DNA of 64,000 nt, from the NCBI GenBank assembly GCA_002862435.1, contig PKDC01000052.1, positions 1-64,000 of the forward strand, in the 5' to 3' direction. Positions within the stretch are counted from its first letter, which is position 1. Every line of letters begins with the position of its first letter. The notes below the pieces were generated by a model, which worked only from the letters and a program-made list of their open reading frames with translations, ran no database searches and had not been told where the DNA came from. Origin of the DNA: Pseudomonadota bacterium (GTDB lineage: Bacteria > Pseudomonadota > Gammaproteobacteria > UBA5335). Positions 39,865-49,356 of this stretch are shown here, one piece after another. A program made the position numbers and the translations under genes.

Positions 39865-41181
39865 TTACCAGGTGCCGTTGGCTTGGACCCGGATGCGGGT
39901 AATGGGTCCGCGCACACTGGCCAGCCGGGACATGGCATCCAGGGCCTGATTCATGGCGCGTTCCCACGCCCGATGTGTGAGCAGGATGATGGGCATGGTG
40001 TCGGGTCGGCTGGGATCGGGGCGCTGCAGCATGGCTTCGATGCTGATTTCGTGATCGGCGAGGATGCGGGTGATGTCGGCCATGACCCCGGGGTGATCCT
40101 CCACCGAAAGGCGCAGGTAATAGGCGGAAAGGATGGCTTCCAGCGGGCGCAGCGGCAAATCGGCAATGGCGCCCGGCCGCACGCCCAGATAGGGCACCCG
40201 GTGATCGGGATCGGCCGACAGAAGGCGCAGAACATCCACCAGATCCGCCACCACGGCGGAAGCGGTGGGCAGGGCACCGGCACCGGCGCCATAGAACAGG
40301 GTTTCCCCCACTGCATCGCCATGCACCAGGATGGCATTCATGACGCCGTCCACCCTGGCCAGCAGTTGACGTTGGGGAATCAGGGTTGGATGGACCCGCA
40401 GTTCCACGGCTTCCTCATCGCGCCGCGCGATGGCCAGGTGTTTGATGCTGTATCCCAGGGCTTCGGCATAGCCGATGTCCTCGGCGCTGATGGCGCCGAT
40501 GCCTTCGGTCGAAACCCCCGCAAAGGCCAGCGGGGTCCCGAAGGCGATGGCCGCGAGGATGGCCAGCTTGTGGGCCGCATCGATGCCGTCGATGTCGAAG
40601 CTGGGGTCGGCTTCGGCATAGCCCAGCGCCTGGGCCTGCGCCAGCGCCTCGCTGAAGCCGAGCCCGCGGTCGCGCATTTCGGTCAGGATGTAGTTGGTGG
40701 TGCCGTTGACGATGCCGGCAATGGATTGGATGCGATTGCCGGCCAGGGCCTCGCGGATGGCTTTGATGATGGGGATGCCGCCGCCAACCGCCGCCTCGAA
40801 GGCGACGATGACGCCGTGTCGGTCGGCAGCGGCGAAGATCTCGTTGCCATGCTGGGCGATCAGGGCCTTGTTGGCGGTGATCACATGCTTGCCGGCGCCG
40901 ATGGCACGCAACACCCAGGTCCGCGTGGGCTCGCAGCCGCCCACCAGTTCCACCACGATGTGAATGGCGGGATCGTCCAGGATCTCATCGGGATCGATGG
41001 TCACGGCTATGTCCGCCGCCTCGGCGGGGCGCGGCTTGGCCAGATCGCGCACCAGGACGCGGCGCACCTGTACCCGGCGCCCGGTGCGCCGCTCGATGGC
41101 ATCCGCGTGTCGCTTGAGCAGTTGGAGGGTGCCGCCGCCCACCGTTCCCAGCCCCAACAGGCCGATGTTCACTGTGTCCAT
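39865..41181 (-). CDS. hom: Homoserine dehydrogenase
   Basis: Hom reduces aspartate semialdehyde to homoserine. The 438-residue product has the NAD(P) fold [99 protein letters not shown] with the catalytic Asp and Lys, and a C-terminal ACT domain ([20 protein letters not shown]) that usually gives threonine feedback. It is a monofunctional enzyme without an aspartokinase part. ATG 41181 follows TGAGGAAA; a start at 41205 would overlap alaC. Confidence 0.97.
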   Translation of the reverse strand: MDTVNIGLLGLGTVGGGTLQLLKRHADAIERRTGRRVQVRRVLVRDLAKPRPAEAADIAVTIDPDEILDDPAIHIVVELVGGCEPTRTWVLRAIGAGKHVITANKALIAQHGNEIFAAADRHGVIVAFEAAVGGGIPIIKAIREALAGNRIQSIAGIVNGTTNYILTEMRDRGLGFSEALAQAQALGYAEADPSFDIDGIDAAHKLAILAAIAFGTPLAFAGVSTEGIGAISAEDIGYAEALGYSIKHLAIARRDEEAVELRVHPTLIPQRQLLARVDGVMNAILVHGDAVGETLFYGAGAGALPTASAVVADLVDVLRLLSADPDHRVPYLGVRPGAIADLPLRPLEAILSAYYLRLSVEDHPGVMADITRILADHEISIEAMLQRPDPSRPDTMPIILLTHRAWERAMNQALDAMSRLASVRGPITRIRVQANGTW

Positions 41182-41191
41182 GGCGGTTTCC

Positions 41192-42376
41192 TCAGGCCGG
41201 ACCACGCCGGAACAGGCGGCGCATTTCGCGTACCGCCTGGCGGGTACGATGTTCGTTTTCGATCAGACCGAAGCGCACATGGTCGTCCCCATATTCGCCG
41301 AAGCCAACCCCCGGCGATACCGCGACCTTGGCCTCGTTGAGCAACAACTTGCTGAATTCGATGGATCCCATGTCGCGGTAGCGTTCGGGAATCGGCGCCC
41401 AAACGAACATGGTGCCGCGGGGTTTTTCCACGTCCCAGCCCAGGCGGTTGAGTCCCTCGCACAGGACATCCCGACGCACCTCATAGGTTTGCCGGATTTC
41501 CTCGACGCAGTCCTGCGGGCCTTCCAGTGCGGCGATGGCGGCCACCTGGACCGGCGTGAAGATGCCGTAATCCAGGTAGGACTTCATCTTTGCCAGCGCC
41601 GCCACCAGGGTCGGGTTGCCGCACATGAAGCCGACCCGCCAGCCGGGCATGTTGTAGCTTTTCGACAGGGTGTAGAACTCCACCGCCACGTCCTTGGCAC
41701 CCGGGACTTGCAGGATGGACGGCGCCACATAGCCGTCAAAGACCAGATCCGCATAGGCCAAGTCGTGAATCACCCAGATCTGGTGCTCGCGGGCGATCGC
41801 CACCACTTTTTCGAAGAAATCGAGATCCACGCACTGGGTGGTGGGGTTGCCGGGGAAGTTCAGCACCAGCATCTTGGGCTTGGGCCAGGAATTGCGGATG
41901 GCCTGTTCCAGTTCGGCGAAGAAATCCACGCCCGATACCAACGGCACATGGCGGATGTCGGCGCCGGCAATGACGAAGCCGTAGGGGTGGATGGGGTAGG
42001 CCGGGTTGGGCACCAGCACGGAATCTCCGGGCCCCACCGTGGCCAGCGCCAGATGGGCCAGGCCTTCCTTGGAGCCGATGGTGACGATCACCTCGGTCTG
42101 CGGATCGAGGTCGACCCCATAGCGGCGCTGGTACCAGTTTGCCATCGCCCGGCGCAGGCGCGGGATGCCGCGGGATTGGGAGTAGCGATGGGTGTCGCCG
42201 CGCTGCACTGCTTCGACCAGTTTGTCCACAATATGCTGCGGCGTGGGCTGGTCGGGGTTGCCCATGCCAAAGTCGATGATATCCTCACCCCGGGCCCGCG
42301 CGGCGTTCTTGAGTTCCGTCACAATGGCGAAAACATAGGGCGGCAAGCGTTGGATGCGGGGGAAATCTTCGATCAC
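41192..42376 (-). CDS. alaC: Alanine-synthesising aminotransferase AlaC
   Basis: AlaC is a fold-type I PLP aminotransferase that makes alanine from pyruvate and glutamate in E. coli. The product shows [79 protein letters not shown] and the PLP lysine Lys239 in [15 protein letters not shown] chose GTG 42376 (VIEDFPRI), where homology begins, giving 394 residues; the open frame extends 24 codons further to 42448. Synteny with hom and thrC is typical of the annotated aspartate-family operon of non-enteric Gammaproteobacteria. Confidence 0.93.
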   Translation of the reverse strand: MIEDFPRIQRLPPYVFAIVTELKNAARARGEDIIDFGMGNPDQPTPQHIVDKLVEAVQRGDTHRYSQSRGIPRLRRAMANWYQRRYGVDLDPQTEVIVTIGSKEGLAHLALATVGPGDSVLVPNPAYPIHPYGFVIAGADIRHVPLVSGVDFFAELEQAIRNSWPKPKMLVLNFPGNPTTQCVDLDFFEKVVAIAREHQIWVIHDLAYADLVFDGYVAPSILQVPGAKDVAVEFYTLSKSYNMPGWRVGFMCGNPTLVAALAKMKSYLDYGIFTPVQVAAIAALEGPQDCVEEIRQTYEVRRDVLCEGLNRLGWDVEKPRGTMFVWAPIPERYRDMGSIEFSKLLLNEAKVAVSPGVGFGEYGDDHVRFGLIENEHRTRQAVREMRRLFRRGPA

Positions 42377-42426
42377 TGGCGATGGTCCACGTGGAGCCCG
42401 GCGTCGGGTACGGGCGAATTGTAAAA

Positions 42427-42445
42427 CGATCAAACGTAATGATCG
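42427..42445. promoter_or_regulatory. Inverted repeat in the alaC / Mth938-like divergent region
   Basis: CGATCA (42427-42432) and TGATCG (42440-42445) form an inverted repeat with a seven-base centre, AACGTAA. It lies between the two divergent starts, in the most AT-rich part of the gap, and could be an operator. No regulator gene is adjacent, so the binding protein is unknown. Confidence 0.45.
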
Positions 42446-42487
42446 CACGTGCCACTGTCAATTGTTTTGCAGGGAGAAGCCACGACC

Positions 42488-42865
42488 ATGAAGCTGCACC
42501 AGGACAGCCCCTATGCCCTGAACCGGATTCGCGGCTATGGGCCAGCGGAGATCCGCGTCAACGACACCTTTTATCACCAAAGCCTGATCGTGGCGCCGCA
42601 GGCATTGGAGCTGCACGATCTGCCCCACGCGCTTGCGCAGTTCGGCGCGCAGCATCTGGCGCGATTGCTCGCCCATGGGCCGGAAATCATTCTCCTGGGT
42701 ACGGGACCACGGTTGGCCTTTCCGCCCCGCGAACTGCTGCTCGACGCGCAGGCGCGGGGGGTGGGGATCGAGGTGATGGACACCGGCGCGGCCTGTCGGA
42801 CCTTCAATGTATTGCTGGCCGAAGACCGCGCCGTGGTCGCCTTGCTGCTGCTGGGGGAGGCGTGA
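42488..42865 (+). CDS. Mth938-like domain protein (DUF498)
   Basis: The 125-residue product belongs to the small Mth938/DUF498 family, related to NDUFAF3, whose bacterial function is unknown. Family marks are IRGYGPAEIRVNDTFYHQSLIV, PEIILLGTGPRLAFPP, GIEVMDTGAACRTFNVLLAEDRAVVALLL. ATG 42488 has AGGGAGAAG upstream. It is divergent from alaC and meets rpoS tail-to-tail, four bases apart. Possible roles in secretion or metabolism have been suggested by context in other bacteria but nothing here decides it. Confidence 0.85.
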   Translation: MKLHQDSPYALNRIRGYGPAEIRVNDTFYHQSLIVAPQALELHDLPHALAQFGAQHLARLLAHGPEIILLGTGPRLAFPPRELLLDAQARGVGIEVMDTGAACRTFNVLLAEDRAVVALLLLGEA

Positions 42866-42869
42866 GCGC

Positions 42870-43874
42870 CTAACCAAACAGCGTTTCGCCGTTCAAACCC
42901 TCGCTTTCGACGATGCGGCGCAGGTGCCCCAATGCTTCCACCTGGATCTGACGCACCCGTTCGCGGGTGAGCCCGATATCACGACCCACCTGTTCCAGGG
43001 TGGACCGTTCGTGCCCATTGAGCCCGAAGCGCCGCTCGACAACCTCCCGCTGTTTGGCGGACAGGCGTGCCAACCAGCCCGCCAGACCACGTTTCAGATC
43101 GGAGTTTTGCACGCAGACGGACGGATCGACACCGTTCTCATCGGGAATCGCATCCAATAGCGAGCGTTCATCTTCGCCCACCTGATGACCATTGATCGAG
43201 GCGCTGCGTTCGTTGAGTCCCAACATGCGTTCCACGTCTCGCACCGGCCGCTCCACTTCGCGGGCAATTTCCTCCATGGAGGCCGTCCGGTGGGTGGATT
43301 GGCTGAGCTGCCGGCCTGTGCGCAGGTAGACGTTGATTTCCTTGATGACATGGATGGGCAGGCGCACGGTGCGGGTCTGGTTCATCAGTCCCCGCTCGAT
43401 GGTCTGCCGAATCCACCAGGTGGCATAGGTCGAAAAACGATAGCCGAGTTCGGGATTGAACTTGCCCACTGCGTGGATCAGCCCCAGATTGCCTTCCTCG
43501 ATCAGGTCGAGCAGGGGCAGCCCCCGGTTGAGATATCGGCGGGAGATCTTGACCACCAGGCGCAGGTTGCTTTCGATCATCCGCGCGCGCGACTTGGCGC
43601 AGCCCTGTTGGGCTTTGCGGGTAAAGAAAATTTCTTCTTCGGCGGTCAGTAACGGGGAATGGCCGATTTCATTCAGGTAAAGCCGAGTGAGGTCGAGCGA
43701 TTTGACTTCATCGCTGCCCCAGGGCTCCGGTTGGACCAGCTCCTCATCGACCAGGTCAAGGGGGGCAGCCTGGGCCTCGCAGGGTTCGCCATCCCCGCTG
43801 GCTTCGCTTTCGAACAACAGATGGGCGGGGGCATCCAGTTCAGCCCATTCAATGTGAGCGTTGACATCATCCAT
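42870..43874 (-). CDS. rpoS: RNA polymerase sigma factor RpoS
   Basis: RpoS directs stationary-phase and stress transcription. The 334-residue product has region 1.2 [20 protein letters not shown], region 2 with [39 protein letters not shown] and [18 protein letters not shown], region 3 with [15 protein letters not shown], and region 4 with [20 protein letters not shown] then [17 protein letters not shown]. RpoS-type identity is supported by [10 protein letters not shown] and the nlpD neighbour. ATG 43874 has AAGGAGGA upstream. An acidic N-terminal tail of about 50 residues is typical. Confidence 0.95.
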   Translation of the reverse strand: MDDVNAHIEWAELDAPAHLLFESEASGDGEPCEAQAAPLDLVDEELVQPEPWGSDEVKSLDLTRLYLNEIGHSPLLTAEEEIFFTRKAQQGCAKSRARMIESNLRLVVKISRRYLNRGLPLLDLIEEGNLGLIHAVGKFNPELGYRFSTYATWWIRQTIERGLMNQTRTVRLPIHVIKEINVYLRTGRQLSQSTHRTASMEEIAREVERPVRDVERMLGLNERSASINGHQVGEDERSLLDAIPDENGVDPSVCVQNSDLKRGLAGWLARLSAKQREVVERRFGLNGHERSTLEQVGRDIGLTRERVRQIQVEALGHLRRIVESEGLNGETLFG

Positions 43875-43954
43875 GATGGTCCTCCTTCGAGGGTCTCCTC
43901 GGTTTTCACGCAAACCTGAAGACGCCGAAAGATAGAGACCAGACTCGCTACCCC

Positions 43955-44698
43955 TCAACGGGCCGGCAGATACCGCAAGGGATCAACCGGTTGCCCGTTG
44001 TAGCGAATCTCGAAATGCAAGCTGGGTCGACGATCGGGGCCTGTGCCCATTTCGGCGATCTCCTGGCCAGCCTGCACGGTGTCTCCTTCCTTCACATACA
44101 ACGTCCTGTTGTATGCGTACGCGCTCAGGTAGTTATTGTTGTGCTTGATGATCATAAGCTCGCCGTAACCCTTGAGTCCACTCCCCGCGTAGGCGACCCG
44201 GCCGTCACTCACGGCGCGGATCTTGGTGCCCACCGCGCCGCCGATGTCGATGCCCTTATTGCCCCCGTCACCCTCGAAAAGTTCCAGCAGTGGCCCATCG
44301 ACTGGCCAGCGCCAGGTAATGCCTGAGGCAGCGGCTTCCGAGCCCTGCAGACCGGGCTGAAGCGCGCCAAAGGGCACCCTCAGGCGTTGGCCGACATGGA
44401 TCAGATCGGGATTGCTGATGCGGTTCCATCTCGCCAGATCCTCTGGGCTGACGCCGTAGCGGGCTGCGATGTTTTTCAGCGTATCTCCCGCTTTCACGGT
44501 ATGCGTCCGCCATTGCGTCGGCTCGGTGGCAGCGGCGGGCGCCCGCGGAGTCGGGGGTGGGACGGGTTTGGACGGTGCGGTGGGTTCGGGCCAGTTCAGC
44601 GCCCCGGCGCACCCGGCCAGCCAGAGGGTGAGCATCAGCACGAGGTACGGCGCATGACGTCGGCGCGTGGATTTCCGGCGAACGTGAGTTTCCTCCAT
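43955..44698 (-). CDS. nlpD: NlpD: LysM/LytM lipoprotein, amidase activator
   Basis: NlpD is an outer-membrane lipoprotein that activates the amidase AmiC at the septum. The 247-residue product has a lipobox LAGC (Cys30), a proline-rich linker, a LysM domain ([19 protein letters not shown], about 65-110) and a C-terminal LytM domain (about 128-247). The LytM catalytic residues are missing, as in E. coli Nlp[10 protein letters not shown] replaces the first metal-binding histidine. [21 protein letters not shown] and [22 protein letters not shown] complete the match. It lies 80 bp before rpoS, whose main promoter in E. coli is inside nlpD. Confidence 0.95.
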   Translation of the reverse strand: MEETHVRRKSTRRRHAPYLVLMLTLWLAGCAGALNWPEPTAPSKPVPPPTPRAPAAATEPTQWRTHTVKAGDTLKNIAARYGVSPEDLARWNRISNPDLIHVGQRLRVPFGALQPGLQGSEAAASGITWRWPVDGPLLELFEGDGGNKGIDIGGAVGTKIRAVSDGRVAYAGSGLKGYGELMIIKHNNNYLSAYAYNRTLYVKEGDTVQAGQEIAEMGTGPDRRPSLHFEIRYNGQPVDPLRYLPAR

Positions 44699-44705
44699 GG
44701 CCGTC

Positions 44706-45278
44706 CTAAAGAATGAGGTAAATCAACGCCGTGCTTCCCACAAGGCCCCAGCCGATCCATTCCATGGAACGGCGCACCGTGTCCTGCATGCGGGGCCCCA
44801 GGCGGGACACCAGCAGCGCTTCCAGATAGAAACGTCCGCCTCGCCCGATGAGCGAGGCCAGGATAAAGGGAAGCAGCGGCATGGCCATGAAGCCCGATGC
44901 GATGGTAAAGAGTTTGTAGGGGATCGGCGAGAAGCCGGCGAGAAAGACGATCCAGATGCCCCAGTCGCGATACAGCGCCTGGACATGAAGCCAAGTCTGC
45001 CCATATCCCGCCTGCTCGATCAGCGGGATCGCAGCATCGATGGCGAAATAGCCCAGGGCATAGCCCAGGACGCCACCCAGCACCGAGCACAGCGTGGTGA
45101 GGGTGGCCAGTTGCCAGGCCCGCCGCGGTTCGGCGAGCACCATAGGCATCAGCATCACGTCCGGCGGAATGGGGAAGAAGGAGGATTCCGCCACGCTCAC
45201 CGCGCCGAGGTACCACGGCGCATGACGATGGCTGGCGGCGCGAATCATGGCGTCGTACAGACGGGTAAACGGTTTCAT
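44706..45278 (-). CDS. yqaA: YqaA family DedA-like membrane protein
   Basis: The 190-residue product is a small DedA-superfamily (VTT domain) inner-membrane protein. Hallmarks are VAESSFFPIPPDVMLMPMVL near the start, GGVLGYALGYFAIDAA, WIVFLAGFSPIPYKLFTIASG and LASLIGRGGRFYLEALL, the last two containing the re-entrant loop and basic residues of the family. DedA-type proteins are linked to lipid flipping, but YqaA itself has no settled role. It overlaps pcm by 4 bp and precedes nlpD by 7 bp. Confidence 0.9.
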   Translation of the reverse strand: MKPFTRLYDAMIRAASHRHAPWYLGAVSVAESSFFPIPPDVMLMPMVLAEPRRAWQLATLTTLCSVLGGVLGYALGYFAIDAAIPLIEQAGYGQTWLHVQALYRDWGIWIVFLAGFSPIPYKLFTIASGFMAMPLLPFILASLIGRGGRFYLEALLVSRLGPRMQDTVRRSMEWIGWGLVGSTALIYLIL

Positions 45279-45937
45279 CCAACGCCTTCCTTCAGGGGGA
45301 CGAAGTGCACCATTTCAAGGACGCTCTCCTGGATGCCAACGGCGGTGCGGGTGTAGCGCATTAGACGCTGCTGCAATCCGCTGCCGACCGGGATCACGAC
45401 GGGCCCATCAATCTTCACTTGCGCCAGCAAGGATTCCGGCACTTCGTTCGGAGCTGCTGCCACCAGGATCGCATCATAGGGTGCATGCGCTGGCCAACCC
45501 CAATGCCCGTCACTGTGGTGAAAGTCAACGTTGCGAATGCGCATTCGGCCCAGCAGCTGGCGGGCCTGCTCCAGCAAGGGCGCAATGCGCTCCACGCTAT
45601 AGACTTGGGGAACCAAGGCCGCCAGCAGCGCGGTCTGGTAGCCTGAGCCGGTGCCCACCTCCAGTACCCGCTCGGGAATCCCGTTCTGCAGCAGCGCTTC
45701 AGTCATGCGCGCCACCATGTAGGGCTGGGAAATCGTCTGTCCAAAGCCGATGGGCAGCGCCAGATCCTCGTAGGCGCGGCTGGCCAGGGCCTCTTCAATG
45801 AAGAGATGGCGCGGCATGCGGGCCATCAGCGCCAGTACGCGCGGGTCCTGAATGCCGCGCGCCTCCAGCCGCTCCACCATGCGCTTACGGGTGCGCTGGG
45901 AGGTCATGCCGCTGCCGCGCAGCGTGGTCTCGCTCAC
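45275..45937 (-). CDS. pcm: Protein-L-isoaspartate O-methyltransferase
   Basis: Pcm repairs aged proteins by methylating isoaspartyl residues. The 220-residue enzyme has [56 protein letters not shown], the SAM-binding [16 protein letters not shown], and [17 protein letters not shown] 45937 overlaps the surE stop as GTGA and is preferred over ATG 45907, which would shorten the protein by ten residues. surE-pcm pairing is standard. Confidence 0.95.
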   Translation of the reverse strand: MSETTLRGSGMTSQRTRKRMVERLEARGIQDPRVLALMARMPRHLFIEEALASRAYEDLALPIGFGQTISQPYMVARMTEALLQNGIPERVLEVGTGSGYQTALLAALVPQVYSVERIAPLLEQARQLLGRMRIRNVDFHHSDGHWGWPAHAPYDAILVAAAPNEVPESLLAQVKIDGPVVIPVGSGLQQRLMRYTRTAVGIQESVLEMVHFVPLKEGVG

Positions 45938-46689
45938 CGATTCAGTCCGGTCAACCACTGACCCACGGTATCGATGCCCGTATATTGGGTCAGGTCCACC
46001 TGCACGGGGGTGATGGATACGCGCTTATGGGCCACGGCATGAAAATCCGTGCCCGGTCCGGCGTCCGCTTCCCCGCCCGCCGGGCCAATCCAGTAAATCG
46101 GCAGGCCGCGCGGATCGCGCGAGCAGATCACCCCTTCCGCCCGATGGCGCCGTCCCAGCCGGGTCGCCGCGTAGCCTTCCAGTTCCTCGAACGGCACATC
46201 CGGCACGTTCACGTTGAGGATAGTGTCGGCCGGCAGCGGCGTGTGGGCGAGGCGCTGGATCAATTGGGCGGCCACCCGCGCCGCGCAGGCGTAATGCCGG
46301 CAGGCCTCGCCCATGAGGGAAATCGCCATCGCCGGATAGCCCAGCGAGCGGCCCTCGATGGCGGCGGCGACGGTGCCGGAATAGAGCACATCGTCGCCCA
46401 TGTTCGCGCCGGCATTGATGCCGGAGACCACCATGTCGGGGGTATGGTCGAGCAGGCCGGTAATAGCCAGATGCACCGAGTCGGTGGGTGTGCCGTCGAC
46501 GCAGTAAACGGCTTCATCGCCGTGGCGGGTCACCCGCAGGGGGCGGCTCAGGGTCAGGGAATGGCTGGCTCCACTGCGGTTGCGATCCGGCGCGACCACC
46601 ACCACCTCCGCAAACAGGGCGAGTTCTTGGTGCAGTGCGCGCAGGCCGGGCGCCTGGCAGCCATCGTCGTTGCTCAACAAAATGCGCAC
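45934..46689 (-). CDS. surE: 5'/3'-nucleotidase SurE
   Basis: SurE is a metal-dependent nucleotide and exopolyphosphate phosphatase important for stationary survival. The 251-residue product begins [19 protein letters not shown] (metal-binding Asp-Asp), then [56 protein letters not shown] with the binding Asn, and [13 protein letters not shown]. It heads the surE-pcm-yqaA-nlpD-rpoS run and is divergent from the Smr gene across 128 bp. Confidence 0.97.
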   Translation of the reverse strand: MRILLSNDDGCQAPGLRALHQELALFAEVVVVAPDRNRSGASHSLTLSRPLRVTRHGDEAVYCVDGTPTDSVHLAITGLLDHTPDMVVSGINAGANMGDDVLYSGTVAAAIEGRSLGYPAMAISLMGEACRHYACAARVAAQLIQRLAHTPLPADTILNVNVPDVPFEELEGYAATRLGRRHRAEGVICSRDPRGLPIYWIGPAGGEADAGPGTDFHAVAHKRVSITPVQVDLTQYTGIDTVGQWLTGLNR

Positions 46690-46817
46690 GGTCAGTGTCC
46701 CATGGTGGGCAGGAAAGTCCGGGGCATACGGTTACCCCGGTGTCCGGTTGCGATGGGATGACACTATACTGGAAGCCCCATTGCGGCCGGTAGCGCCTCG
46801 CGCGCGGGAGAACAATC

Positions 46818-47366
46818 ATGGCGGAGCCCTCCAAGCCTGCGGCAGTCGACGAGGCCGGCTTGTTCCGCCAGGCGATGGCCGATGTCACGCCGCTGCCGCA
46901 AAACCGGCCATTGCCGACTGCGCCGCGGCCCCCGCCCAGGGCGCTGTTCCGCCTGGCTGACGAGGCCGCCGTCTTGCAACAATTGCTCCACGGGCCGGAT
47001 GATCCTGACTTGGAGTCGGGCGAGGACTTGCGCTACCTGCGCCCAGGGGTTTCTGAACAACTGCTGCGGCAGTTGCGTCGCGGCCGCTACACCATCCAGG
47101 CCGAGATGGATCTGCACGGCCTGAACCGGCAGCAGGCGCGCGAGGAACTCAATGCGTTTCTTCAGGAATGCCGGACGCTCGACCTGCGTTGCGTGCGCAT
47201 TATCCATGGCAAGGGCCGCAGTTCCCCCCACGGTCGGGGAGTGCTCAAGGCTGCGGTCAACGGCTGGCTGACCCGCTGTGACCAGGTGCTGGCGTTTTGT
47301 TCCGCGCGCCCGGCCGATGGGGGGACCGGTGCGATCTACGTGTTGCTCCGGCGCGCCAAAGGCTGA
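46818..47366 (+). CDS. Smr domain protein
   Basis: The 182-residue product has an N-terminal unstructured, proline-rich half and a C-terminal Smr domain (about 95-180) with the signature MDLHGLNRQQAREELNAFL, CVRIIHGKGRSSPHGRGVLK and AIYVLLRR. Stand-alone Smr proteins are probable endonucleases; in E. coli the SmrA/SmrB paralogues act on DNA or on collided-ribosome mRNA. Motif HGKG is intact, so it is likely active. It is divergent from surE and convergent with uup, six bases apart. Confidence 0.88.
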   Translation: MAEPSKPAAVDEAGLFRQAMADVTPLPQNRPLPTAPRPPPRALFRLADEAAVLQQLLHGPDDPDLESGEDLRYLRPGVSEQLLRQLRRGRYTIQAEMDLHGLNRQQAREELNAFLQECRTLDLRCVRIIHGKGRSSPHGRGVLKAAVNGWLTRCDQVLAFCSARPADGGTGAIYVLLRRAKG

Positions 47367-47372
47367 CGGGTT

Positions 47373-49196
47373 TCAACCGGCGGCCTGGGACTCCAGCGCT
47401 TCCCAGCGGGCATAGGTGCCGGCCAGTTCGGTTTCCAGATCCTTGAGCGCCTGCGTGTCGGTGGCGATGGCCATGGGATCGCGCCGATAGAAGGCCGGGT
47501 CCGCCATGCGCGCATTCAAGGCGGCTTGGGCCGCTTCCAGCGTTTCGATGCGCTTGGGGAGATTCTGGCGTTCCCGTTCATCCTTGTAGCTGAGTTTGCG
47601 TTTGGGCGCTGCGGGGATGTCGGCCGGTTGAGTCGTCGCCGCGGCTTTTGACGAGGGCGTCGATCCGGGCGTTGTCCGTCGCGCCCGGCCGGCCTGACTC
47701 TGCCGCATGGCGTCGCTGTAGCCGCCGACATATTCCTCCACTTGGCCATTTCCTTCGAACACGATGCAACTGCCCACCACCCGATCCAGGAATTCCCGGT
47801 CGTGGCTCACCGCCAGCAAGGTGCCGTCGTAGGCCACCAGGCGCGCTTCCAGCAGCTCCAGGGTCTCCACATCCAGGTCATTGGTGGGTTCGTCCAGCAC
47901 CAGCAGGTTGGCCGGGCGGGCGAAGAGCTGGGCCAGCAGCAACCGGTTGCGCTCACCGCCGGAGAGCTTGGCAATGGGCGCGCGCGCCTGTTCGGGAGAG
48001 AACAGGAAATCCTGAAGGTAGCCGATCACATGGCGGCTGCGGCCGTTGACGGTGACGGTGTCTTTGCCGCCGCCCACCACGTCCACCGGACGCTCGCTGT
48101 CGTTCAGATCCGCCCGCAACTGATCGAAGTAGGCCACCTCCAGCCGGGTTCCATGGCGGATGCGGCCGTGCTGGGGTTCCAGCTCTCCCAGAAGGATGCG
48201 CAGCAAAGTCGTCTTGCCGCAGCCATTGGGACCGACGATGCCGACCTTGTCGCCACGCAGCAGCGTGGTGGAAAAATCCCGGATCAGGGGGCGCTGGTCG
48301 GTGAAACCGTGGCTGATGCCGTCCAGTTCCGCCACCAGCCGGCCCGAGGGCGCAGCCGTTTCCAGTTCGATGCGTGCCTGGCCGGTCTGTGCGCGCCGTT
48401 GGGTGCGCTGTTGGCGCAGCGCTTCGAGTGCTCGCACCCGACCCTCGTTGCGGGTGCGGCGGGCCTTGATGCCCTGGCGAATCCAGCTTTCCTCCTGCGC
48501 CAGATGCTTGTCAAACAGGGCGCTGTGCCGGTCCTCCACGGCCAGGGCGGCTTCCCGGCCATCGAGGTAGCGGTCCAGATCGCCGGGCCAGCACGTCAGT
48601 TTTCCTCGGTCCAGATGCAGGATGCCGTTGGCGAGGCGGCGGATGAAGCGACGGTCGTGAGAAATGAACAGCAGGCAGCCTTTGAAGCGCTGCAGCAGCA
48701 GATCCTCCAGCCACTCAATCTGGACGGGGTCCAGATGGTTGGTGGGCTCATCAAGGAGTAACAGATCCGGCTCGCAGGCCAAGGCCCGCGCCAACAGCAC
48801 CCGGCGTTTCATGCCGCCGGACAGGGCGGCAAAGTCGGCTTCGGGGTCGACGCCCATTTCGGTGAGCCAGCGCTCGACCTGCCATGACGCTCCACTGGCG
48901 GCGTGATCCGCTGTGGCTGTTCCACCGATGGATCCTTGTGCAACCTCGGCCACGCTGCCGGCCAGTTGGGTTGGGATTTCCTGGGGCAGTAGCGCCACCC
49001 GCGTGCCGGATTGCAACCGCCGCTCGCCCGCGTCGGGGAGGAGATCGCCGGCGATCAGTCGCAGCAGGGAGGTTTTGCCGGCACCGTTACGGCCGAGCAG
49101 GGCCAGGCGTTCGCCGGCTTCAAGAGTGAGCTCGGCCTTCTCCAAAAGGACGGGTCCGCCCAGGCGAAGGTCGATGTTGCGCAGGGATAGGAGCAT
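47373..49196 (-). CDS. uup: ABC-F ATPase Uup
   Basis: Uup is a soluble duplicated ATPase that helps ribosomes and limits transposon excision in E. coli. The 607-residue product has Walker A LLGRNGAGKTSLLRLI, signature LSGGMKRRVLLARAL and Walker B LLLLDEPTNHLD in the first half, the helical P-site linker (KARRTRNEGRVRALEALRQQ), and GPNGCGKTTLLRILLG with LSGGERNRLLLAQ and LLVLDEPTNDLDVETL in the second. A C-terminal coiled coil (about 540-600, KRKLSYKDERERQNLPKRIE) is specific to Uup. ATG 49196 was chosen over the longer 49250 start, which adds non-homologous residues. Confidence 0.95.
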   Translation of the reverse strand: MLLSLRNIDLRLGGPVLLEKAELTLEAGERLALLGRNGAGKTSLLRLIAGDLLPDAGERRLQSGTRVALLPQEIPTQLAGSVAEVAQGSIGGTATADHAASGASWQVERWLTEMGVDPEADFAALSGGMKRRVLLARALACEPDLLLLDEPTNHLDPVQIEWLEDLLLQRFKGCLLFISHDRRFIRRLANGILHLDRGKLTCWPGDLDRYLDGREAALAVEDRHSALFDKHLAQEESWIRQGIKARRTRNEGRVRALEALRQQRTQRRAQTGQARIELETAAPSGRLVAELDGISHGFTDQRPLIRDFSTTLLRGDKVGIVGPNGCGKTTLLRILLGELEPQHGRIRHGTRLEVAYFDQLRADLNDSERPVDVVGGGKDTVTVNGRSRHVIGYLQDFLFSPEQARAPIAKLSGGERNRLLLAQLFARPANLLVLDEPTNDLDVETLELLEARLVAYDGTLLAVSHDREFLDRVVGSCIVFEGNGQVEEYVGGYSDAMRQSQAGRARRTTPGSTPSSKAAATTQPADIPAAPKRKLSYKDERERQNLPKRIETLEAAQAALNARMADPAFYRRDPMAIATDTQALKDLETELAGTYARWEALESQAAG

Positions 49197-49287
49197 GGGG
49201 ATTCGATAGGGGAGTAAAGAGCCTAGTTTAACCCGCCCTTGGATGCGCATGCCGTGGCATGGCCATGCGGTAGAGGAACACCCACCC

Positions 49288-49315
49288 TTGCAAAGTTAAT
49301 GAGAATGATTATATT
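49288..49315 (+). promoter_or_regulatory. Probable promoter of the siderophore operon
   Basis: TTGCAA (49288-49293), a 16-base spacer and TATATT (49310-49315) form a sigma-70-like promoter 42 bases before the decarboxylase ATG. The Fur-box-like sequence covers the spacer and most of the -10, so iron-loaded Fur would block it. Confidence 0.6.
49295..49313. promoter_or_regulatory. Fur box before the siderophore biosynthesis operon
   Basis: GTTAATGAGAATGATTATA matches 15 of 19 positions of the classical Fur consensus. It overlaps the predicted promoter, in an AT-rich stretch that stands out from the surrounding GC-rich sequence, in front of genes for iron acquisition. Confidence 0.75.
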
Positions 49316-49356
49316 TTAGATTCATTGGTCGGTTGGGGTGATATTCGGGAGATGAG

